Source: Bacteroidota bacterium (lineage in GTDB: Bacteria; Bacteroidota; Bacteroidia; Cytophagales; Cyclobacteriaceae). Taken from it: DNA of 64,000 nucleotides. Under the pieces are notes generated by a model. It did not search any database and was not told the origin of the DNA. It saw nothing but the letters and a program-made list of their open reading frames with translations. A program made the position numbers and the translations under genes. The stretch is from contig JACPVX010000045.1 in assembly GCA_016191555.1 (NCBI GenBank), positions 1 to 64,000 of the forward strand, given 5' to 3'. How positions within the stretch are numbered: position 1 is the stretch's first letter; each line of letters begins with the position of its first letter. This document shows, piece after piece, positions 1-9,311 of this stretch.

Positions 1-781
1 TATCTCTGTCTAGGTATGAAGTTCCGACCTTTAACCAAACTCCACAATCACTAGCAAGAAGATAATTTTTTGATGCCACCATTTTGCCATCCTGGAAACC
101 CTGAAACTGAACTTCCACATCTTTGTCATAAAGGTAATCGGCATTTTGGTTTGCAGCTATTGAAAGATTACCAGACTTCAATGCTGGATCACGAACTGGT
201 TTAACATCTTTATTATCTGAAATTCTAATCACCTTAAAATCGGTTATATCCACCTTAGACCCATCCGGATATAAGACATAAACAACAACATTGTTTCCAG
301 CATTTTCTTTCGTGCAAAATGAAGGTTCCATATCCTTGAGGCGCGTCACCTTCACCCAGTCGGTTTGGTTTTTAATCACCATTGTATCTCCCTTGATGGT
401 GTACTGCAGATCTCCTTTTAGAAAAGTATTTATCTGTGTCGAAAAGGAAGTGTCTTCATACCGTACGGCTTGACCTGAAGCCTTCGATGTTAATTTACCC
501 GCACTCGCCAGGCTCAGTTGGAACCCATAATAATTTCTCCAATTATCAATGGAAAGTTCGGCTGATTGATCGCTATTTTTTATAAACTTAAAAGAAACAA
601 TCTTCTCTGCTTTGGCATCACCAAACGAGGCTTCTGACAGTTCCCATCGGCCGATTAAATCATTCAATTGAAGTACTTGCTCCTTCTCGCAGGAAATGAG
701 TAATATGAAAACGAGTAGATAGGCATAGAATCTCATGCCGCAGGTAGTCTTCCGAACATTCTTAAATTTAACCGTATTCAT
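1..781 (-). CDS. Lipoprotein, C-terminus beyond the window edge
   Basis: An open frame runs leftward off the window with no stop in the 260 codons visible. The start is either the ATG at 781 or the ATG at 736; both lead into a hydrophobic segment ending in a lipobox (LLIS-C), so the protein is probably a lipid-anchored envelope protein. Just after the Cys the sequence reads LNDLIGRWELSEAS, which resembles the first strand of lipocalin-like lipoproteins common in Bacteroidota; the rest is beta-rich and not recognised. The gene is separated from etfA by about 85 bp and read in the same direction. Function unknown; the family suggestion is tentative. Confidence 0.7.
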   Translation of the reverse strand, partial: MNTVKFKNVRKTTCGMRFYAYLLVFILLISCEKEQVLQLNDLIGRWELSEASFGDAKAEKIVSFKFIKNSDQSAELSIDNWRNYYGFQLSLASAGKLTSKASGQAVRYEDTSFSTQINTFLKGDLQYTIKGDTMVIKNQTDWVKVTRLKDMEPSFCTKENAGNNVVVYVLYPDGSKVDITDFKVIRISDNKDVKPVRDPALKSGNLSIAANQNADYLYDKDVEVQFQGFQDGKMVASKNYLLASDCGVWLKVGTSYLDRD

Positions 782-865
782 ATAGCTAATCGTTTATGAA
801 GTTGACTAATCTGCTATCCTGTACTTGTTAATCACTGTTCAATCTAAGAATTATTATTCTAAAAT

Positions 866-1843
866 CTATTTCATTGATTTAACGGCCTCGGTTAATTTAG
901 GCAATACGTCAAAGGCATCGCCTACAATACCATAGTCGGCAGCTTTGAAGAAAGGTGCTTCCGGGTCTTTGTTAATCACCACGATGCACTTCGATGAGTT
1001 CACGCCTGCCAAATGCTGAATAGCTCCGGAAATACCAATGGCGATATAAAGTTGAGGTGCCACCTTCACACCGGTTTGCCCTACGTGCTCGTGGTGCGGT
1101 CTCCAGTTCATATCCGATACCGGTTTGCTACAGCCGGTGGCTGCGTGCAACGCCTTTGCTAAATCTTCCAAAATGCCCCAATGCTCCGGGCCCTTCATAC
1201 CTCTGCCGCCCGACACTACAATCTCTGCTTCCGGTAATAGAATATCGCCCGATGCTTTTTCGGTAGCGGTGATCTTCGTGGCAAAGTCCGCATCGCTCAG
1301 CGCTACAGAATAAGGTACAATTTGAGCGGTGCCGCCTACTTCTTTGGCTTCTGCCGCGTTCTTCTTAAGCACAATTACTTTTTTCTGATTCTTCATCTCT
1401 ACCATCGAAAATGCTTTGCCGGTGTAGATGCTGCGCTTTACTACAAAACCGGATGCCGTAGATGGCAATTCGACCACGTTCGATGCAAAACTTGCCTTGG
1501 CTTTGATCGCTACTTTCGCGCCTACCGGAGTAGCCAATGAAGAGTTGGCCAACACCAATACATCGGCATTTTCATCTTGCATGGCTTTCGCCAATACCGA
1601 TGCATACGCCTGAATAACAGGCTGGTCTAACTTGCTATCTGCCACGTGAAGCACCTTTTGTGCTCCGTATTTTCCGAGTGATTCCAGTTCAGAAGCGGCT
1701 ACCGTGCCCAACGCAATCGCGGTAACGCCACCGCCCATTAAATGCGCATAGGCAACTGCCTCTAAGGATGACTTTCTTACTTTACCCTCTCCTACTTCAA
1801 CAAATACTAAAACTGCCATATCGTTATTGATTAAAATGTTCAA
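866..1843 (-). CDS. etfA: Electron transfer flavoprotein subunit alpha
   Basis: 325 aa, the usual length for EtfA/FixB. It carries FAD and passes electrons from acyl-CoA dehydrogenases to the respiratory chain via ETF:quinone oxidoreductase. The C-terminal FAD-binding half is recognisable by the GGRGMKGPEHW segment, LYIAIGISGAIQHLAG, and VVINKDPEAPFFKAADYG. It lies 15 bp downstream of etfB on the same strand, the standard operon arrangement. Together with the acyl-CoA ligase near 29 kb this suggests fatty-acid beta-oxidation. No unusual features. Confidence 0.96.
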   Translation of the reverse strand: MNILINNDMAVLVFVEVGEGKVRKSSLEAVAYAHLMGGGVTAIALGTVAASELESLGKYGAQKVLHVADSKLDQPVIQAYASVLAKAMQDENADVLVLANSSLATPVGAKVAIKAKASFASNVVELPSTASGFVVKRSIYTGKAFSMVEMKNQKKVIVLKKNAAEAKEVGGTAQIVPYSVALSDADFATKITATEKASGDILLPEAEIVVSGGRGMKGPEHWGILEDLAKALHAATGCSKPVSDMNWRPHHEHVGQTGVKVAPQLYIAIGISGAIQHLAGVNSSKCIVVINKDPEAPFFKAADYGIVGDAFDVLPKLTEAVKSMK

Positions 1844-1858
1844 TTCAATTATCTAAAC

Positions 1859-2593
1859 TTATAAAACTTTTGCCTCTGTCTTCAAGAGGTTTACCAACTC
1901 GGATACGTTGTCGGCACTGATCATTTTCACCGCACCTTTAGGCGCAGGTAATTCAAACTTCTGTGTGACAACGGTTTTGTCGGATGACGTAGCTTCTACC
2001 ACTTTCAATGGCTTCGTTCGTGCCGACATGATACCACGCATATTCGGAATCTTCCATTCTGCGATGGGCTCCTGGCAACCGGCTACCAGTGGTAAGTTTG
2101 CTTCTACTGATTCTTTCCCGCCCTCAATCTCGCGCGACATTTTTACTTTCGTGCCTTCAATATCCAGTTTCATAACGGGTGACAACGATGGCATGCCCAA
2201 CAATTCGCCAACCATGGCATGAACAACGCCACCATTATAGTCGATGGACTCGCGGCCCATTAGAATTAAGTCATAGCCCTGTGCATTGGCCGCAATCTGA
2301 CTGGCCACGAAATAAGAATCAGTCGGTTCTGCGTTTACGCGAATGGCATCGTCTGCACCGATCGCCAGCGCTTTACGAATCGTGGGCTCGGTATCTGCCA
2401 GGCCAACATTGAGAACAGTAACGGTAGTGCCGGCAATGGATTCTTTCAACTCGATGGCGCGCGCCAAGGCATAGTCGTCATAAGGTCCGATGATGAACTG
2501 CACGCCATTGGTATCGAATTTGGTGCCACCATCCGTAAAGTTGATTTTGGAAGTGGTGTCGGGAACGTGAGAAATACAAACTAAGATCTTCAT
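1859..2593 (-). CDS. etfB: Electron transfer flavoprotein subunit beta
   Basis: 244 aa from the ATG at 2593 (MKILVCISHVPDT). A frame extension to 2608 exists, but the start chosen matches the family N-terminus. EtfB binds AMP and forms the heterodimer with EtfA. Family features visible are the N-terminal KILVCISHVPDT strand, YDDYALARAIELKE, and the recognition segment around PNMRGIMSARTKPL. First gene of a two-gene operon with etfA. The upstream 95 bp separates it from the divergent TPR gene and probably holds both promoters. Confidence 0.96.
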   Translation of the reverse strand: MKILVCISHVPDTTSKINFTDGGTKFDTNGVQFIIGPYDDYALARAIELKESIAGTTVTVLNVGLADTEPTIRKALAIGADDAIRVNAEPTDSYFVASQIAANAQGYDLILMGRESIDYNGGVVHAMVGELLGMPSLSPVMKLDIEGTKVKMSREIEGGKESVEANLPLVAGCQEPIAEWKIPNMRGIMSARTKPLKVVEATSSDKTVVTQKFELPAPKGAVKMISADNVSELVNLLKTEAKVL

Positions 2594-2703
2594 AGAATTG
2601 ATTAGCAAAATGATTTACAGAGAATTAACAAGCAAAACCTAAATTTGGCTCAAGATAAAGCATAAAATTCTAATTAAAACTGACAGAAACCTAAAAAAGT
2701 AGA

Positions 2704-3015
2704 ATGGACAACCAGCGGATAAAAATGCTACTCGATGGAGCGAAAGAAGAACCGAATGATCCCTTCTATCCGTATGGTCTGGCTTTGGAATATCTCGAGG
2801 CAGAGCCGATAAAATCGGTCGAGCTTTTAGAAAAGTTGCTTCAGTCGCATCCGGATTATTTACCTACTTACTACACCTTAGCTAAGCTATTCAGCATCAG
2901 CAACTCCGGGCGTGCGATCTCCATATTAGAAGCCGGTTTAGCACTGGCCGGGTCGCAAAAAAATTCGAAAGCGCAGCGGGAAATTCAATCGGCATTGGAT
3001 GAGTTGATGTACTGA
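2704..3015 (+). CDS. Small tetratricopeptide-repeat protein
   Basis: 103 aa, predicted soluble and cytoplasmic (no signal peptide). Two to three TPR-like helical hairpins can be seen: residues 4-35 (NDPFYPYGLALEYLEAE), 36-70 (HPDYLPTYYTLAKLFSI) and 71-100. Such small TPR proteins mediate protein contacts; the partner is unknown. Divergent from etfBA, and followed by the long 41-bp repeat array. Confident that it is a real gene from composition and family pattern, not of its role. Confidence 0.75.
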   Translation: MDNQRIKMLLDGAKEEPNDPFYPYGLALEYLEAEPIKSVELLEKLLQSHPDYLPTYYTLAKLFSISNSGRAISILEAGLALAGSQKNSKAQREIQSALDELMY

Positions 3016-3144
3016 TTGAAAATTCTTGTCAAGGCATCCATCTTATCATGTCTGGTTGATCAACATCTCAGCTACTTCATGCTTTTTCTGCTCCACCGGG
3101 TGGGCTTTCCATTTTATCTTCACCATCAGGTTTGTACTACCGAG

Positions 3145-3840
3145 CTTTTCGGATGAGTTCCATACTACGTTGGTCGTAATTCAGACCTTTTCGAATGATT
3201 TCAGACTATGCTGGTCATAATTCAGAGCTTTTCGGATGATTTCAGACTACGTTGGTCATAATTCAGACCTTTTCGGATGATTTCAGACTATGTTGGTCGT
3301 AATTTAGACCTTTTCGGATGATTTCAGACTACGTTGGCTGTAATTCAGACCTTTTCGAATGATTTCAGACTATGTTGGTCATAATTCAAATTGGATAAAA
3401 AATCATAGCATTTTGGATGATCCCAGCCCAAGGTGGTCTTAATTCAGCGTTTTTCGGGTGGTTTCAGTCCCAATTGGACATAAATCAGACCTTTTCGGAT
3501 GATTTCAGACTATGTTGGTCATAATTCAGACCTTTTCGGGTGATTTCCGTCCGAATTGGATAAAAAATCATGGCATTTTGGATGATCCCAGCCCAAGGTG
3601 GTCTCAATTCAGCGTTTTTCAGGTGGTTTCCGTCCGAATTGGACAAATGCTCATAGCATTTTGGATGACCTCAGACCCAGTTGGTTTTGAACTCCGACCT
3701 TTTCGGATGATCGTAAACCAAGGTGGTTCTTAATACAGCGCTTTTCGAATGGCTTCAGTCCAAAGTGGTCATCATTCAGACCTTTTCGGATGATCTTAGA
3801 CCAAGGTGGTTCTCAATTCAGAACTTTTCGCATGAATTTC
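3145..3840 (+). repeat. Array of ~17 degenerate 41-bp tandem repeats
   Basis: Non-coding. The unit starts CTTTTCGGATGATTTCAGAC and ends GTTGGTCATAATTCAGAC, 41 bp in all. Units at the left end are nearly identical; those from about 3390 onward diverge, and some gain 2-5 bases. A higher-order copy is visible: the stretch beginning ATTGGATAAAAAATCAT at 3390 recurs at 3555 (165 bp, four units) and in part at 3638. Each unit also contains TTCAGAC twice, suggesting an ancestral ~20-bp monomer. The 41-bp period is not a multiple of three and reading frames break, so it is not a protein repeat. There are no spacers, so it is not CRISPR. Strand assignment is arbitrary. Confidence 0.9.
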
Positions 3841-3932
3841 ATAAAAAAACATGCCAAATACATTCGACTTGGTAGGTAAGAGATACAAACTGCTCCTATT
3901 TTGAATCAAGTATCTTTTTTCAAATCGATCGA

Positions 3933-4487
3933 CTAATAGATCGACTTAATGTCGATGATCACATCGTGAGGTGCAGCGATATGTCCACCAAAATAAGGCC
4001 ATAGCTTGTAATAGGCACCCATGCCCGAGGCGTTTCCACGCTTAACCGTTACAGCCGGCAGGTTGTTTAAACGGAAGATGTACTGACCATCGGCCATCTC
4101 TATCTCGTAGTGATTGTATTCATTCAGTTCAACCACGCCCACAAATTGTTCCAGACGAACACCATTGGCATAGCAATACGCATATATCTCCAGGCGATCA
4201 TTAAACCACTGCCACGCAAACCGGGCGCTGTTATCGTGGGGAAGTGAATTCGAGTCGCAAAATCCCATCAGTTTATTCTTATCGGATTGAATGGATAGAT
4301 CCTTAAAATCATATTTCGCGGTCTCGTTAAACCGAGCTTCAAATGCCATGGTCTTACTCTGCAACGTTTCAGATACTCTCGGCCAGGAATAATGATCTCC
4401 TTTATAGGTTATGAATTGGCGGATGGGCTCGATTTCCGGCTCGCAACCCATCATCAAAATGAATACACTAACAAATACATGTGCCAT
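3933..4487 (-). CDS. Putative lipoprotein of unknown function
   Basis: 184 aa from the ATG at 4487, chosen because it starts directly before a lipoprotein signal (MAHVFVSVFILMMGC, lipobox LMMGC); the frame is open to an ATG at 4571, which would put 28 polar residues before the signal. The mature part is about 170 residues, rich in aromatic residues and predicted mostly beta. I do not recognise a family. The next gene downstream on the chromosome is the 41-bp array; upstream, 95 bp away, is another small exported protein. Confidence 0.6.
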   Translation of the reverse strand: MAHVFVSVFILMMGCEPEIEPIRQFITYKGDHYSWPRVSETLQSKTMAFEARFNETAKYDFKDLSIQSDKNKLMGFCDSNSLPHDNSARFAWQWFNDRLEIYAYCYANGVRLEQFVGVVELNEYNHYEIEMADGQYIFRLNNLPAVTVKRGNASGMGAYYKLWPYFGGHIAAPHDVIIDIKSIY

Positions 4488-4582
4488 GAGCAGGTGGTTG
4501 ACTCGTAAACTTTTCAAAATGGGTCTACCGTCTATTATCACTTCCGGGGTTGGTACGGTGGGGGTTTTCATAAGATGAAGGG

Positions 4583-5014
4583 TTAAAGTGAGAAGGTCAT
4601 TTTTAATTGAGCAGATGGATACGACATGCGCACGCTCATGAGTGCGGAGAAGCTTATCTTTTTTGAAAGCTGCAGCTCCGTCTCTAAGCCCGGCACTACC
4701 GCGATGAATATTTCATTCACTACTCCACATCGCGCGTTGGCATAGAAGGTTAACCTGTCTGCTTTGGCAAGGGGCGCAGACAAAGTAATGCCATAAAATG
4801 GATTCACTAATTGGCCACCGTCTCGTGTGTAGTTTAAAGATGCCTGATAGAAGCCACCCCATTGCCAGTGGCGTTTTGATTGTAGCACCAGGCCGAATCC
4901 ATACTGCGTGCCTGCCACTGTTTTTTCGATGCCGATGGCTGCTTTCAATGGCTGTGCGTAGACCTCACCTGCCATGAGTAAGCAACCGAGTAAGATAAAG
5001 TAGATAGTTTTCAT
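4583..5014 (-). CDS. Small exported beta-barrel-like protein
   Basis: 143 aa from the ATG at 5014 (MKTIYFILLGCLLMAGEVYA, a clear signal peptide ending at AQ). The open frame extends to 5074 but the signal peptide decides the start. The mature protein alternates hydrophobic and polar residues (GFGLVLQSKRHWQWGGFYQA, ending QLKMTFSL with a terminal aromatic and leucine), as in small outer-membrane barrels. Function unknown. It sits just after the broken barrel gene, so the two may derive from one cell-envelope locus. Confidence 0.6.
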   Translation of the reverse strand: MKTIYFILLGCLLMAGEVYAQPLKAAIGIEKTVAGTQYGFGLVLQSKRHWQWGGFYQASLNYTRDGGQLVNPFYGITLSAPLAKADRLTFYANARCGVVNEIFIAVVPGLETELQLSKKISFSALMSVRMSYPSAQLKMTFSL

Positions 5015-5076
5015 ACGATAATTGATTGAGGATATAAATAATTGGTTTGGTTTCGGTTCAAGAAGGTACTTCAATG

Positions 5077-5618
5077 CTACCGGATGGAGCCAAAACTGAT
5101 TCCTACCGACAGAGCTGAGAGATTCGAGGGGGTCGTTCCGTTGAATGACGCGTTCGATGATTGCGAAGAAATCAGTATGCCATAGTTTACCTCGGCAAAC
5201 AGATGGAGAAACATGTGTGTATCACTTTCCAATTGGTATTCCACACCGGTTGTAACATTGATAAATGTGGAGCCCGTCTTTCCAAGCATGGGTGAATCGG
5301 TATTGCTATAATTGGTTGACACCGGCTTTCCGTCATCATCGGTGGGTAAATAATACCCGTAGAACTTCGCTTGTTGGTAGGAAGCACCTACCGATACATA
5401 CGGCTCAAAGGTGTGGTACTTGATGGTCTTCAATCGAAGCAGATAGACCCCTGCGGAAACATTGCCTTGCAGCATGTAAATTTTGTAAGGCATGGAAGAG
5501 TTGGACTGGTACATGCCAGCCTTCCCTTTCACGTACATGAGTGTAAGCTCAACACAGTAAACACAATGAATAGAATCAATCCCTTGACGCTATTGTATTT
5601 GATCCTTTTAGTTGTCAT
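5077..5618 (-). pseudogene. Broken outer-membrane beta-barrel gene
   Basis: Two pieces of one gene in different frames. The ATG at 5618 opens a signal-peptide-like sequence (MTTKRIKYNSVKGLILF... ending LSLHSCT) that hits TGA at about 5532. The shifted frame beginning MYVKGKAGMYQ (ATG at 5538) then continues for 153 aa as the C-terminal part of a barrel (GVEYQLESDTHMFLHLFAE, ending ALSVGISFGSIR) and has no export signal of its own. A complete protein of this type would be expected to have 50-80 more residues between the two, so an internal deletion plus frameshift is the simplest reading. An alternative is a short real lipoprotein peptide and an unrelated ORF. Confidence 0.55.
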
Positions 5619-5890
5619 GGCTTTTTTTTGTTTTCGTTGGCTCAAAGGTGCGCTCATGAGCAGCAGTCAAACATCAGGGGATTACTGTTTTAGAAAAATC
5701 AGGGAAACACGGAGAACCTCCTTGTCTTCGTCTCATGATATGGAAACATGACCGTTTCTGATTTGAAATGGGGCCTTATGAATGATCGGGCTACGTGAAA
5801 CACGTAGTCAGCGAAAAGGAATTATCGTTCGATGAGGGCCAATGAGGATGATGAAAAAGAAGGGAAAATTGGAATGGCTACAGATATGGC

Positions 5891-6556
5891 CTAATCAATC
5901 GAGATGATTTGGTGTTTGATGGCATACTTGATGAGCTCAGCTGTGTTCTTCAATCCCAGCTTGTCGAGAATGTGTGTCTTGTGCGTTTCTACGGTGCGAA
6001 CGCTGATGAAAAGAGATTCGGCAATATCTTTATTGCCGATGCCCTTGGCGACTAATTCAAGTATTTCGCTTTCTCGCTGGGTAAGGCTCTCCGTAAATTT
6101 TCGTTCGTGCTTCTTCTCCCCTTTTTCCTTCAGATAGAAATCTTCAAAGATCAGTTTGGTAATCGCCTCTGTAAAATAGCGCTCGCCACGATACACCTGC
6201 CGAATCGCTTCGAGCAGCGTTTCCTGCGATGAATCTTTGGGAAGATACCCGTCTATTCCTGATTTAATACCGGCCGATACAAATTCCTTTCTTACCTCCA
6301 TCGAAAGAAGAATAACTTTGACGGAGCGGTCGCTTTCTTTTATCCAGCGTGTTGCTTCAATGCCCGATATGCCTTTCATGACAATATCCATCAGCACAAT
6401 ATCCGGATGAAGTGTTCGTGCCAAGCCGATGGCGTCTTCGCCACTGTTGCATTTGCCACAGATAGAGATGCCTTCCGCGTGTTCCAAAATGGATGCTATT
6501 CCATCTTGCACCAAGCGATGATCATCTACCAACAATACTTTAATCGAATCTTTCAT
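5891..6556 (-). CDS. LuxR/NarL-family response regulator
   Basis: 221 aa from the ATG at 6556 (MKDSIKVLLVDDH); the open frame reaches 6598 but would overlap the previous gene. Residues 1-120 form a receiver domain with acidic pair DDH, phospho-acceptor Asp in PDIVLMDIVM and Lys in YLPKDS. Residues 155-221 are the LuxR-type DNA-binding domain (LTQRESEILELVAKG, SVRTVETHKTHILDKL). Last gene of the seven-gene kinase/regulator cluster, 4 bp after the preceding receiver, so it is the likely transcriptional output of the cluster. Confidence 0.92.
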   Translation of the reverse strand: MKDSIKVLLVDDHRLVQDGIASILEHAEGISICGKCNSGEDAIGLARTLHPDIVLMDIVMKGISGIEATRWIKESDRSVKVILLSMEVRKEFVSAGIKSGIDGYLPKDSSQETLLEAIRQVYRGERYFTEAITKLIFEDFYLKEKGEKKHERKFTESLTQRESEILELVAKGIGNKDIAESLFISVRTVETHKTHILDKLGLKNTAELIKYAIKHQIISID

Positions 6557-6560
6557 ACGC

Positions 6561-6929
6561 TTATCCAGAGGGTAATAACTTCCAGACCGATTCAACAAGC
6601 AGTGAATTACTGCAAGGTTTTCTTAAATAGAGTGAAGCTCCGGCATCCAACCCTGACTTTTGATCTTCCGGAGATGATCGAGCCGACAGGATGATAATAG
6701 GTATTGACGAAGCTGCCTCTGCTCGAATATACTTGATCGCTTCCAGCCCGCTAAGCACGGGCATGATCATATCGGTGATAATTAAATCCGGCTTTTGCGT
6801 ATGAAAGAAATCAATCCCCATGCGCCCGTCTTTTGCCCAGATTATTTCAAATCCCTCCATGGCAAGAATGTCGCAAATCATTTCGCCCAGATCTTCGGTA
6901 TCTTCAATTAACAATATCTTCCACTTCAT
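6561..6929 (-). CDS. Single-domain response regulator (CheY-like)
   Basis: 122 aa, receiver domain only: acidic residues in IEDTED, phospho-acceptor Asp in PDLIITDMIMP, Thr/Ser equivalent in IIILSAR, and Lys in YLRKPCS. No output domain, so it acts by protein contact or as a phosphate shuttle. The ATG overlaps the stop of the upstream kinase by 4 bp (ATGA), a strong sign of translational coupling and of a kinase-receiver pair. Confidence 0.92.
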   Translation of the reverse strand: MKWKILLIEDTEDLGEMICDILAMEGFEIIWAKDGRMGIDFFHTQKPDLIITDMIMPVLSGLEAIKYIRAEAASSIPIIILSARSSPEDQKSGLDAGASLYLRKPCSNSLLVESVWKLLPSG

Positions 6930-8899
6930 ACGCTAATCGGTAGAATGACTTTGATGGTAGTACCTTCATCGATCTGGCTCTTTAATATCACCGAACCGTT
7001 GAGCGCCTCGGCTGCTTTTTTGATGATCGATAATCCTAACCCGGTGCCTGCGATGGAGTGGGTATTGCTGCCTCGATGGAATGGCTCGAACAACCGGAGC
7101 TGATCGTATTCTGAAATGCCAATGCCTTGGTCGATCACTTCTAACGTCAGCTTGTCTTCCTGCTGTTGTACATTTAATTGGATGCTCAATTTTTGGGGAG
7201 AGAATTTAATGGCATTGGTAAGCATGTTGGTAAGGATACTCTGAACGAGTTTTTCATCTGTTTCTATTACCTGCAAGGCCACATCATAATACAAATTGAT
7301 TTCATGCGTGTGGGTTGTGTTCTTTACATCCTCTATCAACTTGTCAATAAATTGCCGCAATGATACCACAGTCTTCATCACCGGAATGCTGTTGGTTTCG
7401 GTCCGTCCGGCCACGATGACATCATCTAATAGTGAAGTCATGTGCACCACCTGTTTCTCTATTTTTTTTAGCTTACTTCGTACGTCCTCATATGCTAGTT
7501 TTTCCAAATGATCGGAAAGAAAATTAGCTGCGAAATGGATAGTTGATAAGGGAGTGCGAAACTCATGCGATGCAATCGCCACGAATTGCTTTTTAATTTC
7601 CACCAGTTCTTTTTCTTTCTTCAGCGCAATTTTCAGCTCCTCCGTTCTTTCTTTTACTCTTTCTTCCAATGAGTTTCTATAATCGGTCAGTTCAGTAATA
7701 TCATGCCCTACGGCAATTAGCCCAACAATTTCGCCTGTTTCATTCTTACGAGGTGTGGCACTGATCAACAAAATATGTTGGTGACCATCTTGATGACTGT
7801 ATGCTAATTCTTGCTGATGAAACAACTCGCCTTGAAGTACTTTTGTGAAAATCGATTCGATTTTTTTTTGATCCATCGGATGAAAAAGAACGGTGGCAAT
7901 CTTTTTTCCAAGGATGTCATTCTTGTGGTAGCCCGTGGCGGTGCTGGCAAACGCATTCCACTCGTTTACATACAGATTTCTGTCGACTCCAATAATGATT
8001 GCATTGGCATTGGCAATTAAATCAGATAACTCACGGGCGATGGCTGTTATTTTGCTTTCATATTCTTTGTAGCGGGTAATGTCTGTTTCAACTGCCACCC
8101 AGCGCAATAGATTTTGCGCCTCGTCCAACACCGGGTTGATATTGATTTTTACCCAGTATTTTTCGCCCTGGCTCGTGTAGTTTAGAACTTCCTCGGTGAC
8201 TGCTCGCTGTTCTGAAATTCCTTTTCGGATTCGTGCCAGTGTGGCTTGATCGGTACCTGCGCCCTGCAGCATGCGCGGGGTTTTACCGAGCGATTCTTTC
8301 AACGAATATCCGGTGCGGTTAACAAAACCCTGATTGACCCACTCAATCTGCTGGTTGGGATCTGTAATGATGACGAGATTATCAGTTTTACTCGCCACCA
8401 TCGACAAACGATCGATTTCAGCCAAGCCCATCATGCGCTCATCAATATCCTGCATGGTTCCAATCATTCGCATGGGCACATTTTCATTATAGAGCACATA
8501 CACCCGATCGAAGATATGCCTGTAGCTGCCACTGGCACACTTAACGCGATAGATGCTACTCCACATGGGTTGTCGAGAAGCAAAGATGTTGGTAAGCTCG
8601 CCCATTACGTTGTCTCTTTCGGCCGGATGAATCAGCGAAAGCCAGGTAGTGTAATTTATTTCCTTATTATTCGGATAGCCAAAAAGACTTTGAAGGCCAT
8701 GATTCCAGATAATGGTACCTGATGGTAAATCACAATCTCGCATCGCCTCATTGCTGGCGCGGGTCAACCAATCAAATTTTTGATTGGCCATTTTCAACTT
8801 TTCAGACAGCTCCTTCACTAATTGAAAGTTCTGATTGGCTGAAAAAAAATTAGCGACCGTATCTTTAATTTTTCTGAACAAGGGTGCCTGTTTTAACAA
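6926..8899 (-). CDS. PAS-domain sensor histidine kinase
   Basis: 657 aa, no clear membrane segment. Order: N-terminal coil, PAS around residues 45-155, PAS 165-280, PAS 290-405, a coiled coil (SLEERVKERTEELK) and HisKA with the phospho-His in IASHEFRTPLSTIHF, then HATPase with N-box (NMLTNAIKFSP), G1 (DQGIGIS) and G2 (GTGLGLSI). The second PAS has the LOV-like stretch GKTPRMLQGAGTDQ, but the flavin-binding Cys of true LOV domains is Pro here, so it is probably not a blue-light sensor. Part of the seven-gene cluster; coupled to the CheY-like protein downstream. Confidence 0.93.
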   Translation of the reverse strand: MLKQAPLFRKIKDTVANFFSANQNFQLVKELSEKLKMANQKFDWLTRASNEAMRDCDLPSGTIIWNHGLQSLFGYPNNKEINYTTWLSLIHPAERDNVMGELTNIFASRQPMWSSIYRVKCASGSYRHIFDRVYVLYNENVPMRMIGTMQDIDERMMGLAEIDRLSMVASKTDNLVIITDPNQQIEWVNQGFVNRTGYSLKESLGKTPRMLQGAGTDQATLARIRKGISEQRAVTEEVLNYTSQGEKYWVKININPVLDEAQNLLRWVAVETDITRYKEYESKITAIARELSDLIANANAIIIGVDRNLYVNEWNAFASTATGYHKNDILGKKIATVLFHPMDQKKIESIFTKVLQGELFHQQELAYSHQDGHQHILLISATPRKNETGEIVGLIAVGHDITELTDYRNSLEERVKERTEELKIALKKEKELVEIKKQFVAIASHEFRTPLSTIHFAANFLSDHLEKLAYEDVRSKLKKIEKQVVHMTSLLDDVIVAGRTETNSIPVMKTVVSLRQFIDKLIEDVKNTTHTHEINLYYDVALQVIETDEKLVQSILTNMLTNAIKFSPQKLSIQLNVQQQEDKLTLEVIDQGIGISEYDQLRLFEPFHRGSNTHSIAGTGLGLSIIKKAAEALNGSVILKSQIDEGTTIKVILPISV

Positions 8900-8905
8900 A
8901 ACGAA

Positions 8906-9307
8906 CTACGCGATGATCTCTTTAATTTTATCCAGGGTCAATGGTTTGGAAATAAAATCCTTCACTGATTGATAGGTCTTCGACTTCTCAATATCTTCAG
9001 GAGCAATGGAAGACGTGAGCATCCATACTTTCGTTTTACTCAACACATGCTCGTGCAACCTTTCAAACTCGTTTAAGAATTCCCATCCATCCATTTGAGG
9101 CATATTGATATCCAGAAGAATAATATCGGGCAATTCCTGCAGATTGACATGTGCACAACTTTTGATATGCTCCAATGCTTCTTCCGGGTTGGTGAATGCG
9201 GTGATTTTACACTCAACGCTGATGCGTAATAGTTTTTCATTGATCATATTGGTGATTGCATCATCATCGACCAACAAAATCCGATTCTTTATCAGGGACT
9301 GTTCCAT
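8906..9307 (-). CDS. Single-domain response regulator
   Basis: 133 aa from the ATG at 9307 (MEQSLIKNRILLVDDDA); the open frame to 9391 would run deep into the preceding kinase gene. Receiver motifs: DDD at the start, phospho-acceptor Asp in IILLDINMP, Ser/Thr in WMLTSS, Lys in FISKPLT. It lacks an output domain. It lies 4 bp after one histidine kinase and 6 bp before the next, so it probably takes phosphate from the long kinase upstream. Confidence 0.9.
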   Translation of the reverse strand: MEQSLIKNRILLVDDDAITNMINEKLLRISVECKITAFTNPEEALEHIKSCAHVNLQELPDIILLDINMPQMDGWEFLNEFERLHEHVLSKTKVWMLTSSIAPEDIEKSKTYQSVKDFISKPLTLDKIKEIIA

Positions 9308-9311
9308 ACAT

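Noticed and set aside
3026-3733. Two ORFs within the repeat array
   Set aside because: They are products of the 41-bp repeat read in changing frames; frames do not persist from unit to unit.
3145-3840. CRISPR array
   Set aside because: Units are directly adjacent, diverge along their full length, have no spacers, and there are no cas genes nearby.
5566-5751. 61-codon plus-strand ORF with a membrane-like start
   Set aside because: It is antisense to the signal peptide of the broken barrel gene, which explains its hydrophobic run; no promoter or homology seen.
5791-5807. Terminator CTACGTG/CACGTAG after the LuxR-type gene
   Set aside because: Perfect 7-bp hairpin but no T-run on either strand.
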